A DNA stretch of 64,000 bases from Lachnospiraceae bacterium (GCA_022794035.1 JAAWDX010000003.1:1-64000); one strand, 5' to 3'. Shown: positions 31,433 through 41,102, numbered from the stretch's first letter. Translations and numbers: made by a program. The notes: generated from the sequence alone by a model not told the origin.

Positions 31433-32824
31433 ATGGAAAATACACAGCTAGAGCTTCAGGCTTTATATCATAAGGCTATGGAGTGTTATCAACAAAACGA
31501 AGAGGATAAACACGATGAGGGGCTGCAGTTTTTGAAGAGCGCTGCCGAAAAGGGCATGCCGGAGGCCTGCAAGCTCCTTGGAATTATATATATGAGCGGG
31601 CAGTATGCGCCGTGGCCGGATAAGGATATGGAAGCGGCCGCGATGTGGTACCGGAAGGCGGCGGAAGGCGGCGATGAGGAGGCCATGTACTGGCTCGGAC
31701 AGTGCTATGAGCTGGGCATCGGCGTGGAAGCCGATGCTAAGGAAGCTGCCTACTGGACGGAGCAGGCTAAGGAGCATGGCTTTGTGGCAGAAGAGGAAAA
31801 GCCGGGAGCGGATTTGCCGGCGCAGCCGGAGGAAGCAGAAGACGAGAAGGACGCACAGCAATCGGAAGCAAAGGAACCGGATGAGAATGCGGGCGCAGCG
31901 CATTGGCTGCAGGAAGAGGAACGGGCGCAGCGTGCGAACAGAAAATACCGGCGCATGATGGGTCTGGGCGGTGCTGTTATTGGACTGCTGGTCACCTGGC
32001 TGGCAGTGCTTCTTGGATATCTATTGTTGAAGGAGAAGCTGCAGGGGGATACGGAGATGATTTTTCTGGCAGCATCTGGAGCTGCTACACTGCTGGTGAT
32101 GATCATTGGCGCCGCAGTGGGGGCAAAAAAGGCTGCGCGGAGGATTGAGCAGATCGGCGAATATCGTAAAACGCCGTTCTATCATGCCTTTGGCTGTGAG
32201 CTCGGACATATGGATGCGCAGCAGAGGTGGTGCCGCAGGGTGTATACGTCGCTCAGCAAGAATTATTATCCGGTTACGTACCGGCAAAAGGAAGACGCGG
32301 CTATGCTGCGGGAGTATAGAGGGCTGCTCTATCCGTATTGGATCTATGAAAATGGCAAGCAGCAGCGGAGACCGGAATTTGTGATATTGACTGAAAAGGC
32401 AGTTTATGTCGTGCACACGACTTATTATACAGGGCGGATACAGGGAGACCTGCGGGACGCGCAGTGGGCGCTGTACTCAGATGGCGATAAGGATCTGACG
32501 GCGCAGAAAATCCCCAATATGGTGGATGAAAATGCACAGAATATGGCCGCGGTTAAAAGTGAGCTGGCCGGGTATCTTAAGTGGCCGCTTGAGCAGGTTC
32601 CTTTTTATAATGTCATTTTGCTTAATCAAGAGGTGGATATTAAAGGACTGCGGCGCGTGAGCGCGGAGAACGATACGCTTATTGTGCAGGGAGGCGCGGA
32701 TAAGCTGAGAGGGAGCATCGGTCTTTGGGAAAGCCGCTTTGCCACGCACAATATGAATATGCAGGAGCTGAGAGGCGCCTTTACTGAAGTGGGGCGGCGC
32801 TTTATGGAAAGAAGCGGCTGGTAA
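31433..32824 (+). CDS. Sel1-repeat / two-TM / NERD-like membrane protein
   Basis: A 463-residue protein built of three parts. Residues about 5-125 hold Sel1/TPR-like repeats ('DEEAMYWLGQCYELGIGV'), followed by an acidic linker. Two membrane helices lie at about 178-202 and 212-232 ('VIGLLVTWLAVLLGYLLL', 'MIFLAASGAATLLVMIIGAA'). The cytoplasmic C-terminal half resembles a NERD nuclease-related domain ('EFVILTEKAVYVVHTTYYTG' aligned with the family's ViExKn..G core). Where NERD has Glu-x-Lys, this protein has His-Thr-Thr, suggesting an inactive or repurposed fold. The NERD assignment is tentative. Confidence 0.65.
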   Translation: MENTQLELQALYHKAMECYQQNEEDKHDEGLQFLKSAAEKGMPEACKLLGIIYMSGQYAPWPDKDMEAAAMWYRKAAEGGDEEAMYWLGQCYELGIGVEADAKEAAYWTEQAKEHGFVAEEEKPGADLPAQPEEAEDEKDAQQSEAKEPDENAGAAHWLQEEERAQRANRKYRRMMGLGGAVIGLLVTWLAVLLGYLLLKEKLQGDTEMIFLAASGAATLLVMIIGAAVGAKKAARRIEQIGEYRKTPFYHAFGCELGHMDAQQRWCRRVYTSLSKNYYPVTYRQKEDAAMLREYRGLLYPYWIYENGKQQRRPEFVILTEKAVYVVHTTYYTGRIQGDLRDAQWALYSDGDKDLTAQKIPNMVDENAQNMAAVKSELAGYLKWPLEQVPFYNVILLNQEVDIKGLRRVSAENDTLIVQGGADKLRGSIGLWESRFATHNMNMQELRGAFTEVGRRFMERSGW

Positions 32825-32842
32825 AACGGAAGGAGCAAAGGG

Positions 32843-33466
32843 ATGAAAATACTATTTCAGGGAGACAGCATTACCGATGCCGGCAGGGACCGGCAGAATA
32901 TGCATGATCTGGGCAAAGGGTACCCGCTGTATGCAGCTGAGTATATCCGCAGGGCTAATCCGGGCGGGACATTTGAATTTATTGATTTAGGAATATCCGG
33001 CAATCAGACAAAGGATCTGGTAGACCGTCTGCAGACAGATTTCATCGACATTCAGCCGGATATTGTTTCAATCTTAATCGGCGTCAATGATACCTGGCAC
33101 CATGCCGAAGACAGAATCTGGATTCCAGATGCCATATTTGAGGAGCGCTACCGAAATGTGCTGACAGGCATAAAGCAGCATACAAAGGCAAAAATCATGA
33201 TGCTGGAGCCATTTTTGATTCCGGCCGCGGACAAGCAGTTCTTTCGAGAGGATTTGGATCCGAAGATTCAGATCATCCGCCGCTTGGCGCGGGAATTTGC
33301 CGATGTGTATCTCCCGACGGATGGGCTGTTGGCGGCCGCCTACATCGGAGAGGATCCGCTATCGTTTGCAGAGGACGGCGTGCACCCCACACAGAAGGGG
33401 GCTCAGTTGATCGGCAGCCTGTACGCGCAGTATATACAGCCGCTTTTATCAGGACAGTCTTCATGA
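32843..33466 (+). CDS. SGNH/GDSL family hydrolase
   Basis: A 207-residue esterase-type protein with the block I motif 'GDSITDAG' (Ser nucleophile, residue 9), Gly in 'DLGISGNQTKDL', block III 'GVNDTWH', and the catalytic 'DGVHPT' near residue 183. Clostridial relatives act on acetylated sugars or lipids; no signal peptide is present, so an intracellular sugar-ester role is more likely. Ribosome site AAGGAG lies before the ATG. Same direction and close to the Sel1 gene. Confidence 0.9.
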   Translation: MKILFQGDSITDAGRDRQNMHDLGKGYPLYAAEYIRRANPGGTFEFIDLGISGNQTKDLVDRLQTDFIDIQPDIVSILIGVNDTWHHAEDRIWIPDAIFEERYRNVLTGIKQHTKAKIMMLEPFLIPAADKQFFREDLDPKIQIIRRLAREFADVYLPTDGLLAAAYIGEDPLSFAEDGVHPTQKGAQLIGSLYAQYIQPLLSGQSS

Positions 33467-33485
33467 ATTGTTCATCTTTCTTTAG

Positions 33486-33514
33486 TTGCATTCTAAAAAG
33501 CAAGATGGTAAAAT
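33486..33514 (+). promoter_or_regulatory. Promoter of secA
   Basis: TTGCAT (33486-33491), 17-base spacer, TAAAAT (33509-33514), about 28 bases before the secA start. Confidence 0.8.
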
Positions 33515-33542
33515 ATTTTATCATAGATAGGCGGAGGTAAGC

Positions 33543-36125
33543 ATGAAACTACTGGAAAAGATTTTTGGAAATCCTAGTACAAAAGAAATTAAACGGATTC
33601 AGCCGCTGGTCGATCAGGTATTGGCGCTGCAGAGCGAAATGGAGCAGCTGTCGGATGACCAGCTTAAGCATAAAACCATAGAGTTCAGAGAGAGACTGGG
33701 TCAGGGAGAGACGCTCGATGATTTACTGCCGGAGGCATATGCGGCCGTACGCGAGGCCGCGTGGCGTACGATAGGCCAAAGGCATTTCCCGGTGCAGATT
33801 ATCGGCGGTATTATTTTGCATCAGGGGCGGATTGCCGAAATGAAAACCGGTGAGGGTAAAACACTGATGTCTACACTGCCGGCCTATTTGAATGCGCTGG
33901 AAGGAAAGGGCGTTCATATCGTGACCGTCAATGATTATCTGGCAGCGCGTGATACCGAGTGGATGGGTCAGATTCACCGCTTTTTGGGACTGAGCGTAGG
34001 CTGTATTTTAAATGGGATGGATAACGCGCAGCGCCGGGAGGCTTATGCATGTGACATCACCTATGGAACGAACAACGAGTACGGGTTTGACTATCTGCGG
34101 GATAATATGGTGGTGTATAAGGAGCAGATGGTGCAGCGGGATCTGCACTATGTAATCATCGATGAGGTGGACTCTGTGCTGATCGATGAAGCGCGTACGC
34201 CGCTGATCATTTCCGGGCAGAGCGGCAAATCCACATCCCTGTATCAGCAGGCGGACATGCTGGCGTCACGGCTTCAGAAGGGGCGCGTGATTGGCGACCA
34301 GAGCAAGATGGCGCAGCTGATGAATGAGGAAGTCATTGAAGAGGGCGATTTCATTGTTGATGAAAAGGATAAGGCATGCAGCCTTACCGAGCAGGGCGTA
34401 AAAAAGGCAGAGCAGTTTTTCCATCTGGAAAATCTAGGCGACCCGGAAAATGCAGAGATTGCCCATCATATCAATACGGCGCTGAAGGCGCATTATCTGA
34501 TGGCAAAGGATAAGGACTATGTCGTCAAGGATAATCAGATTATCATCGTCGATGAATTTACAGGGCGTATGATGCCGGGACGCCGGTATTCCGATGGCCT
34601 GCATCAGGCAATTGAGGCCAAGGAAAAGGTGGAGGTGAAGCGGGAAAGCAAAACGCTTGCGACGATTACCTTCCAGAATTTCTTTAACAAATATCATAAA
34701 AAATCCGGTATGACCGGTACGGCTAAGACAGAGGAAATCGAGTTCCAGCAGATCTATTCTATGGATGTAGTAGAGGTGCCGACCAATCGGCCTGTACAGC
34801 GAAAGGATTTGCCGGATATGGTGTACCGCACCAAGAAGGAAAAGTTTAATGCGGTGGTGCGCGATATTAAGGAATGCCATGAAAAAGGGCAGCCGGTGCT
34901 GGTGGGCACAATTACGATCGATACGTCAGAGCTTTTGAGTAAAATGCTGAAAAAAGAGGGCATTGCCCATAATGTGCTGAACGCAAAGTTTCATGAGCGC
35001 GAAGCAGAGATCGTAGCGGATGCCGGACAGCTGGGCGCTGTCACGATCGCAACGAACATGGCCGGCCGTGGTACGGATATCAAGCTGGCAGAAGGGGTGG
35101 CAGAGCTTGGCGGTTTAAAGATTATCGGAACCGAGCGGCATGAGTCCAGACGAATCGATAATCAGCTACGCGGACGTTCCGGACGTCAGGGAGATCCCGG
35201 CGCTTCTCGCTTCTATGTTTCTATGGAAGATGATTTGATGCGGATCTTTGGCGGCGATAGAATGCAGAAGGTGCTGACAACCTTCCGTATCCCGGAGGAT
35301 CAGCCGATTGAAGATAAGATGTTCAGCGGTGCGATTGAAAAAGCGCAGAAGCGGGTAGAGGAGAATAACTTCGGAATCCGAAAACGTCTGCTGGATTATG
35401 ATCAGGTAATGAATGAGCAGCGAGAGACGATCTATGCAGAGCGCCGTCGTGTGCTGGACGGGATCAATCTGCGGGAGGATCTGCTGCAGATGATGGATGG
35501 CCTGATTGAGGATAAGGTAAAAGAAGTAACTGCTGAAAGCAAATATGCGGAGGAGTGGGATCTGGACCAGCTGACCAGAGAGCTGTCAACGGTGATTCCT
35601 ATGGGCAAGATTGCGATCAAGCAGGAGGACTATGCCGATACTACGCCTGAAAAGCTGATACAGGGACTGCAAAATAATGCGCATAAGCTGTATGAGCTGA
35701 AAGAGCAGGAGATTGAGCCAGAGCGCATGCGCGAGGTGGAGCGTAAAATCCTGCTGCACAGCGTCGATATGCTTTGGACGGATCATTTGGACATCATGGA
35801 TCAAATGCGGCAGGGGATTGGTCTGCAGGCCTTTGCACAGAAAAATCCGCTGGATGAATATCGTCTGATTGGTTATGATATGTTTGAGGAGCTGAATGAG
35901 AATATTCTAAAAACAACGATCCGCAGCCTGTTTGCAGTGAAAATTGTGGAAAATCAGGAGGTCGAGCGGAAGGAGATTGGGAAGAATATTTCCACCAACC
36001 GAGGTCAGGACAGCAGTCAGGTTAAGAAACCGGTGCGCCGGACAGAAAAAAAGGTAGGTCGTAACGACCCCTGCCCTTGTGGCAGCGGCAAAAAATATAA
36101 GAACTGCTGCGGCAGAAATGCCTGA
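33543..36125 (+). CDS. secA: Preprotein translocase ATPase SecA
   Basis: An 860-residue motor that drives proteins through SecYEG. Walker A 'MKTGEGKT' is near residue 102, the DEAD-type '[20 protein letters not shown]' near 206, and the second helicase domain has 'NMAGRGTDI' and '[10 protein letters not shown]'. The preprotein cross-linking and helical scaffold regions are present, and the C-terminus keeps the zinc motif '[14 protein letters not shown]', which binds SecB-type partners or lipids. Ribosome site GGAGGTAAGC precedes ATG. prfB follows 35 bases later, an order common in Firmicutes. Confidence 0.97.
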   Translation: MKLLEKIFGNPSTKEIKRIQPLVDQVLALQSEMEQLSDDQLKHKTIEFRERLGQGETLDDLLPEAYAAVREAAWRTIGQRHFPVQIIGGIILHQGRIAEMKTGEGKTLMSTLPAYLNALEGKGVHIVTVNDYLAARDTEWMGQIHRFLGLSVGCILNGMDNAQRREAYACDITYGTNNEYGFDYLRDNMVVYKEQMVQRDLHYVIIDEVDSVLIDEARTPLIISGQSGKSTSLYQQADMLASRLQKGRVIGDQSKMAQLMNEEVIEEGDFIVDEKDKACSLTEQGVKKAEQFFHLENLGDPENAEIAHHINTALKAHYLMAKDKDYVVKDNQIIIVDEFTGRMMPGRRYSDGLHQAIEAKEKVEVKRESKTLATITFQNFFNKYHKKSGMTGTAKTEEIEFQQIYSMDVVEVPTNRPVQRKDLPDMVYRTKKEKFNAVVRDIKECHEKGQPVLVGTITIDTSELLSKMLKKEGIAHNVLNAKFHEREAEIVADAGQLGAVTIATNMAGRGTDIKLAEGVAELGGLKIIGTERHESRRIDNQLRGRSGRQGDPGASRFYVSMEDDLMRIFGGDRMQKVLTTFRIPEDQPIEDKMFSGAIEKAQKRVEENNFGIRKRLLDYDQVMNEQRETIYAERRRVLDGINLREDLLQMMDGLIEDKVKEVTAESKYAEEWDLDQLTRELSTVIPMGKIAIKQEDYADTTPEKLIQGLQNNAHKLYELKEQEIEPERMREVERKILLHSVDMLWTDHLDIMDQMRQGIGLQAFAQKNPLDEYRLIGYDMFEELNENILKTTIRSLFAVKIVENQEVERKEIGKNISTNRGQDSSQVKKPVRRTEKKVGRNDPCPCGSGKKYKNCCGRNA

Positions 36126-36160
36126 GGCGGTAAAAATTAAAAACAGAGAGGGTGACAGAA

Positions 36161-37265
36161 ATGCTTGAATTTGATGAGTTCAAATTTGAACTTGACAAAT
36201 ACAAGGGAGCCTTAGCAGAACTGGGTGAGTCCCTTTAACTTAGATCGTCTAAGACTCAAGGTAGAAGAGCTGGAAAGAAAACAATCTGAGCCGGGCTTTT
36301 GGGATGATCCCGAACAGAGCCAGAAGATTGTGCAGGAGGCCGGTTCTTATAAACGGACATTAGATGAATTTGATGAAATGATGGGCGCCTACGAGGATGC
36401 AGAGGTCATGCTGGAAATGGGCGAGGAGGAAGAGGATGAATCTTTGATTCCCGAGATCCGTGAGCAGATCGATACCTTTGCGCGCCTATATGAAAAGCTG
36501 CGGATCTCTACGTTGCTGTCCGGCGAGTTTGACCATAAAAGCGCGATTTTGACGCTGCATGCCGGCGCCGGCGGCACCGAAGCCTGCGACTGGACGGGAA
36601 TGCTGTACCGGATGTACACGCGCTGGGCAGAACGGCACGGCTTTAAGGTAGAGGTACTGGATTATCTGGACGGGGATGAGGCCGGTGTTAAGGGCGTAAC
36701 CATTCAGATATCAGGCGAAAATGCCTATGGCTATTTAAAATCAGAAAAGGGCGTGCACCGGCTGGTGCGTATCTCGCCGTTTGATGCGGCAGGCCGCCGC
36801 CATACGTCGTTTGCATCCTGTGAGATCATGCCGGAGCTGGACGATACGATTCAGGTGGATATCAATATGGATGATCTCAGAATCGATACCTATCGTTCGA
36901 GCGGCGCTGGCGGCCAGCATGTCAATAAAACCAGCAGCGCAATCCGTATTACTCATTTGCCTACCGGTATTGTTGTGCAGTGCCAGAATGAGCGGTCACA
37001 GTTTCAAAATAAGGATAAGGCAATGATGATGCTCAAAGCCAAGCTGTATGAGCTGGAAAAGGAGAAACAGAGCGAGAAGCTTTCAGATATCCGCGGCGAG
37101 GTAAAGGACAATGCCTTTGGCAGTCAGATCCGCTCCTATGTATTTCAGCCCTACCGTTTGGTAAAGGACCTGCGGACAGGAGAGGAAAACGGTAATATTC
37201 AGGCCGTCATGGACGGAGATCTGGATGGTTTTATGAATGCCTATCTGGCCTGGATTAACCGGTAA
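36161..37265 (+). CDS. prfB: Peptide chain release factor 2 with programmed +1 frameshift
   Basis: RF2 recognises UGA and UAA and releases finished proteins. Translation starts at ATG 36161 (MLEFDEFKFELDKYKGALAE...) and reaches a stop after 25 codons at 36236. A +1 shift at CTT-T enters the long frame (NLDRLRLKVEELERK...), giving 367 residues. 'GAGGQHVNKTSSAIRI' is the GGQ catalytic motif, and 'SPFDAAGRRHTSF' is typical of RF2. The stop at the shift site is TAA, not the usual TGA. A shorter reading from GTG 36225 would lose the N-terminus. Follows secA. Confidence 0.92.
36223..36239 (+). promoter_or_regulatory. RF2 frameshift site, CTT-TAA-C variant
   Basis: GGTGAG (36225-36230 region, complementary to the 16S 3' end), a 3-base gap, then CTT TAA C (36233-36239). 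The canonical signal is CTT TGA C behind AGGGGG. Spacing is preserved although both elements differ. Confidence 0.85.
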
Positions 37266-37306
37266 AGGACTTTTCGTGCACTTAGTGCTCCGGAATGGAG
37301 GTTAGT

Positions 37307-38728
37307 ATGAAGAAACTGTTAAAAAAAGCGTTGATATGTCTGATGACCGGCGTCTTGGCACTTAGCTGTACCGGATGCATCACGGGAACCGTCTATGGGA
37401 AACCGCTGGATGAAACGCGCGATGTGGATGATGTGCAGGCAAGCATGTTTATGTCTAAGATCATGGAAGCGATGCAGAAGGATTCACTGGACGAGATCAA
37501 TCAGCTGGGCTACCATTATGGGCAGGAGGACGCAGAGACCTTTGAGGCCTTCTGGGAAAGCTGGCAGCAGTATAAGCCTGTTTATGGACAGATCGAGGGC
37601 TTTTCTCTTTCTGAAAGCTATCAATATGGCAACGAAATGGTCTTTGTTTTCCTAGCCTCCATGGAAAAAGGAGAGATGCAGATATCGGCCATGTATACCA
37701 GCGACTTTGAGCTGGTGATGCTGTATCTGTACGAAACGGGAGAGGCAGCGCTTGCAGGCGCTAAGATGCCCGATGAGGTAGCGGAAGAAGCGATTACGCT
37801 GGGAGCGGATACGGAATATCCGGTAGCCGCAAAGCTCACCTACCCCAAGGGAGCACAGGCAGGCGATCAGCTGCCGGCTGTCGTGCTGGTAGGGGGCGAT
37901 GGTCCTAATACGGTGGACCTTAAAGCAGGCAACACGTATTTGTACCGGGATTTAGCCTGGGGGCTGGCTCAGCAAGGAATTGCCTCTATCCGATATGATA
38001 AAAAGGTTGCCACCTATCGTGAGCAGCGGCAGATGGCAGATGCACCGGCAGAGCTTTTCACTGTGGCATGGGAATATACGGATGATGCCTTAGCAGCTAC
38101 AGAGCTTTTGCGCAGCAAGCCCTATGTGAACGCTGAGCAGATTTATTACATCGGGCATAGCCAGGGAGCAACTGTAGCGCCCAGAGCAGATGCGCAGGGC
38201 GGAAACTACGCCGGTATGGTGTTGCTGTCGAGTTCTCCCAGACCGTGGTATGATGTGATCTATGATCAATATATCAATTATGGATTGATAGATCAGGATG
38301 ATGAAAAGATTTACTATCTGGTCAGCAAGATGGAGGCAGAACGGGATTTTCTGGCAGAAGCGGAATACAATGACATGGATGAAGAAGAGCTGCTGGGACA
38401 GTTTGTCGATCTGCAGCCGGCATATTTCTGGAAGGATTTCTTTAGCTTTGATTATCTGCAGGCCATGAAGGATGCCCAAAAGCCGACGCTTATTCTGCAG
38501 GGCGACGCCAGCTTTCAGATTACAAAGGACGTCGATTTTGCTGCCTGGCAGCAGGAGCTGGCAGGAGCAGACTGGGCCACGCTGAAAAGTTACGAAGGAC
38601 TCAACTTCTACTTCACACCGTCGCAGGGCTGTTTTGCCGGACACTATAAAGAATTTGACATGCCCGGGCGAGTGCCAGAGCAGGTTATACAGGATATAGC
38701 CAGTTGGATTCTGAAAGGACATATTTAA
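37307..38728 (+). CDS. Lipoprotein alpha/beta hydrolase
   Basis: A 473-residue exported lipoprotein with a Lys-rich, hydrophobic leader and candidate lipidated Cys at residue 21 or 24 ('LALSCTGC'). Residues about 30-150 resemble the DUF3887-type domain that precedes such hydrolases, and residues about 160-470 form the alpha/beta-hydrolase domain with nucleophile elbow 'GHSQG', Asp in 'LQGDASFQ' and His in 'FAGHYKEF'. It probably acts on esters or peptides outside the membrane. ATG at 37307 is behind GGAGG in a leader (GCTCCGGAATGGAGG) like those of feoA and the MATE gene. Confidence 0.85.
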   Translation: MKKLLKKALICLMTGVLALSCTGCITGTVYGKPLDETRDVDDVQASMFMSKIMEAMQKDSLDEINQLGYHYGQEDAETFEAFWESWQQYKPVYGQIEGFSLSESYQYGNEMVFVFLASMEKGEMQISAMYTSDFELVMLYLYETGEAALAGAKMPDEVAEEAITLGADTEYPVAAKLTYPKGAQAGDQLPAVVLVGGDGPNTVDLKAGNTYLYRDLAWGLAQQGIASIRYDKKVATYREQRQMADAPAELFTVAWEYTDDALAATELLRSKPYVNAEQIYYIGHSQGATVAPRADAQGGNYAGMVLLSSSPRPWYDVIYDQYINYGLIDQDDEKIYYLVSKMEAERDFLAEAEYNDMDEEELLGQFVDLQPAYFWKDFFSFDYLQAMKDAQKPTLILQGDASFQITKDVDFAAWQQELAGADWATLKSYEGLNFYFTPSQGCFAGHYKEFDMPGRVPEQVIQDIASWILKGHI

Positions 38729-38733
38729 TAAAG

Positions 38734-38770
38734 AAAAAGAGGCTTTCTCTTAAGAGGGAGCCTCTTTTTA
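38734..38770 (+). terminator. Terminator of the prfB-hydrolase region
   Basis: Arms AAAAAGAGGCT (38734-38744) and AGCCTCTTTTT (38759-38769), followed by T-rich DNA. Immediately downstream (38790-38817) is a remnant of the GGCGGAAATGG-type repeat. Confidence 0.9.
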
Positions 38771-38817
38771 GACAGCATATTATTCTTGCAGCCGCCGGCG
38801 GCGGAAATGGATGAAAT

Positions 38818-39693
38818 TCATTTCAATTCCACGGGAATCCATACCTCGTAATACCTGTTTTCTTTTCTCATATTATAGTCAGTCCAAAGATGCAAAACTT
38901 CGATTGCGAGATCAGATTTTAGCTTATATTCTGAGGTAGGAAGCCACGAATCATATATCAGTTCAAATAATTTCGGAAATTCTTCCCACGCCAGTGTTCC
39001 GCACTCTGTTGTAAAAGCAGCGTAGGTACCGGCAGGAATTTTAACCATCTCCAGTTTATCTGTCTTAACATCCGGTTTCTCTCGTGCGATCATGTATTTG
39101 CCGTCTTGCCATACGCCGTACCATGTTCCATCATAAGCTATGTTTCCTTTTTGGTTCCAGCGTCCTTCGCATAGCTGAGCGGGAACATCATCGCAAGTAT
39201 CTGACCACATAGAGTGACGCAGTTCCTCCCGTGTCTTATATCCTTGATTTTCATACTGCTTTGAGATGCCGTAAACCTCGATGTCATTTAACTCAATCAT
39301 TCTGAAATTCATTTCCTTTGCTCCTTTGATGATAATGTGAAAGGAAGCAGGTGAATATATCTTGAGGGAGCCGCCGTTTCTGCGATACGCTGATGGTGTA
39401 ATGCCATGCTGCTTCGCAAAGGCTCGTGAAAAGGCGGTTGCACTGTCGTATCCGTATTTTATAGCAATGTCAATGACAGGCATTTTTCCATAGCGCAGCT
39501 CCTGTGCTGCAAGAGTCAGACGTCTGCGTCTTATATACTCGGTCAGCGTCATACCAGTCATATAGCTGAAAAAACGAATAAAGCTGTCTGTGGTAATGCA
39601 TGCGATTTCGGCTGCCGTATTAAAATCTAATTCTGCGCACAAATTAGCCTCAATATAATCAATGGCTGCGTTTAGTTGCTTCAACATATTCAT
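38818..39693 (-). CDS. AraC family regulator with GyrI-like effector domain
   Basis: A 291-residue regulator. The N-terminal about 105 residues are the double HTH of AraC/XylS type ('FNTAAEIACITTDSFIRFFS', 'PVIDIAIKYGYDSATAFSRA', ending 'GITPSAYRR'). The C-terminal about 160 residues match the GyrI-like small-molecule-binding domain ('MIELNDIEVYGISKQYENQG', 'VKIPAGTYAAF'), as in Rob/BmrR-type multidrug sensors. Start at 39693 is behind GGGAGGTG. It lies downstream of the YczE-type gene on the same strand and may sense a compound moved by it. Confidence 0.9.
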   Translation of the reverse strand: MNMLKQLNAAIDYIEANLCAELDFNTAAEIACITTDSFIRFFSYMTGMTLTEYIRRRRLTLAAQELRYGKMPVIDIAIKYGYDSATAFSRAFAKQHGITPSAYRRNGGSLKIYSPASFHIIIKGAKEMNFRMIELNDIEVYGISKQYENQGYKTREELRHSMWSDTCDDVPAQLCEGRWNQKGNIAYDGTWYGVWQDGKYMIAREKPDVKTDKLEMVKIPAGTYAAFTTECGTLAWEEFPKLFELIYDSWLPTSEYKLKSDLAIEVLHLWTDYNMRKENRYYEVWIPVELK

Positions 39694-39813
39694 CTGTTTC
39701 ACCTCCCGCTCATAGTGTATCAAATGGGCATGCTGCACGACTGATTTTTTAGGGGCAAAATCAGTATCATTACTTTTTATCAATCTTAGCGGAAAACACG
39801 GAATAAAAGTCAT

Positions 39814-40467
39814 TTAGTCCTCGGTTTTGCCAAGGAGCGGCAGGGCGACGCGGGTCTTGAAAAATTGAATCAGTGGTCCGTTTAACAGTGCATTGCAGAT
39901 CGTTCCGATCCCGACGATCATCCATAAATTGCCTCCGGCAAGCAGGCAGAATAGGATGCCAATGATGACGACGGTAATATCGCTGATCATGCGGGCAAGA
40001 CGAAAGGACAGGCGGCCGTGACTTGCATTTTGGATCATGAGGGGGACACTGTCATAGGGGGAAATGCCCATATCTGCTGTCATGTAGAGGGCTACGCCTA
40101 GTCCGATAAAAAGACTGCCGAGGAGAATGGCAGCGATTTGCAGCGGCAGCGTCATGGAAAGCTGCAGGACATCATGCGCGAGCCAATAAATAAAATCAGC
40201 CATATATCCTACGCCCACCATATTGATGATTGTGCCCGCACCGATGCAGCGGCGTGCCTTGAAAAATATGACAATAAGAATGATTGTGTTCATAATCAGC
40301 TGCCAGGTGCCAAAGGACATATGCAAAAATTGACTGATGCCCAGATTCATACAGGTGAAGGCATCCACGCCCAGCTCGCTTACGCGGTATAGACCAACGC
40401 ATATGCCGATCAGCAGGTTCCCGATCAGCATCATGCTCCATCTTTTTATTAGCATTTTTTTATTCAA
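39814..40467 (-). CDS. YczE/YyaS/YitT-type membrane protein
   Basis: A 217-residue integral membrane protein with about five or six hydrophobic segments. 'LIGICVGLYRVSELGVDAFT' and 'LGVALYMTADMGISPYDSVP' are the paired repeats (internal duplication) of this family. Role unknown; B. subtilis YczE influences surfactin production. Start is taken as TTG at 40467 (LNKKMLIKRW...), 10 bases after GAGGAAGG on the minus strand; the frame extends further upstream but without a ribosome site. The AraC gene follows on the same strand. Confidence 0.82.
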   Translation of the reverse strand: MNKKMLIKRWSMMLIGNLLIGICVGLYRVSELGVDAFTCMNLGISQFLHMSFGTWQLIMNTIILIVIFFKARRCIGAGTIINMVGVGYMADFIYWLAHDVLQLSMTLPLQIAAILLGSLFIGLGVALYMTADMGISPYDSVPLMIQNASHGRLSFRLARMISDITVVIIGILFCLLAGGNLWMIVGIGTICNALLNGPLIQFFKTRVALPLLGKTED

Positions 40468-40513
40468 AGTATCATTACCTTCCTCGGGTTTATTATGAGT
40501 TTTTGCCGCCTGT

Positions 40514-40522
40514 ATTATACCA
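40514..40522 (-). promoter_or_regulatory. Extended -10 promoter for the YczE-type gene
   Basis: TGGTATAAT on the minus strand (extended TGn plus perfect -10). No good -35 lies 17 bases upstream. Start would be about 40 bases before the TTG codon. Confidence 0.55.
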
Positions 40523-40533
40523 TGACGACATCG

Positions 40534-40668
40534 CAAGTTTGCCTCTGGCAAACTTGGAGCGCAGCACAAATGCTTGAATAACCAAAATATATCTGGCTGT
40601 GCTTATTATACCACAAGTTCAGCTCGTTCCTCACTGAACTTGGCAAGAAATCCCTGCGGGATTTTTGC
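40534..40668. repeat. Three consecutive hairpins upstream of the YczE-type gene
   Basis: Hairpin 1: CAAGTTTGCC (40534-40543) with GGCAAACTTG (40547-40556), perfect 10 bp. Hairpin 2: CAAGTTCAG (40614-40622) with CTGAACTTG (40634-40642), perfect 9 bp. Hairpin 3: AAATCCC (40648-40654) with GGGATTT (40658-40664), extended by GCAA/TTGC. AGCACA/TGTGCT (40563-40568, 40598-40603) makes another pair. The junction 'GAACTTGGCAAGAA' resembles the ATP-operon array at 58390 (GAACTTAACAAGAA). Function unknown. Confidence 0.6.
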
Positions 40669-40689
40669 AGTCGTCCTGTGTTTGTATTA

Positions 40690-40985
40690 TATTATAGATT
40701 CAGCTACGTGTGGCGTAAATATTGAAATTAGCTGAAAAAATTCAGCTATGCATGGTGGAAAAAGTGAACAATGGTGAAAAATTCTCCGTTACGGACGGCT
40801 TCTGAAAGGTTCCATGGCTGAAGAAATTCATCTAGACATAGCGGAAGAGATCAAAATAGCTGAAAAAATTCAGCTATATTTTCGATTTCAGCCACATCTA
40901 GCGCAGTCACTGTCACTTATTCAGCCATACCTAGCGCAGTCACTGTCACTTATTCAACCACACCTGACGCAGCCACCGATCATAT
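40690..40985. repeat. GGCTGA/TTCAGC word-cluster region (copy 2) with 33-bp tandem repeat
   Basis: Contains AGCTGAAAAAATTCAGCT twice (40730-40747 and 40858-40875), many TTCAGCC, GGCTGAA and GCGGAA words, and a tandem repeat of 33 bp (40898-40930 and 40931-40963, unit core CTAGCGCAGTCACTGTCACT, two differences), followed by a decayed third unit (CTGACGCAGCCACC). No coding potential. Same vocabulary as 12050-12290. The rest of the 40468-41156 gap holds the promoters and the hairpin array. Confidence 0.65.
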
Positions 40986-41072
40986 AACTATACCCGGCGA
41001 AAGCAGGTTGCTTTTCATATCTGAGGCAAGAATCCAAAAACAAACGTTTATATTCGGGCAGCGACAGAAGCC

Positions 41073-41102
41073 TTGATTTTGCATAGCGCCATGAAGTATA
41101 AT
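41073..41102 (+). promoter_or_regulatory. Promoter of dnaE
   Basis: TTGATT (41073-41078), 18-base spacer, TATAAT (41097-41102), about 55 bases before the dnaE start. Confidence 0.75.

Noticed and set aside
40898..40963. Tandem repeats considered as a CRISPR array
   Set aside because: The units are contiguous without unique spacers and no cas genes are present.
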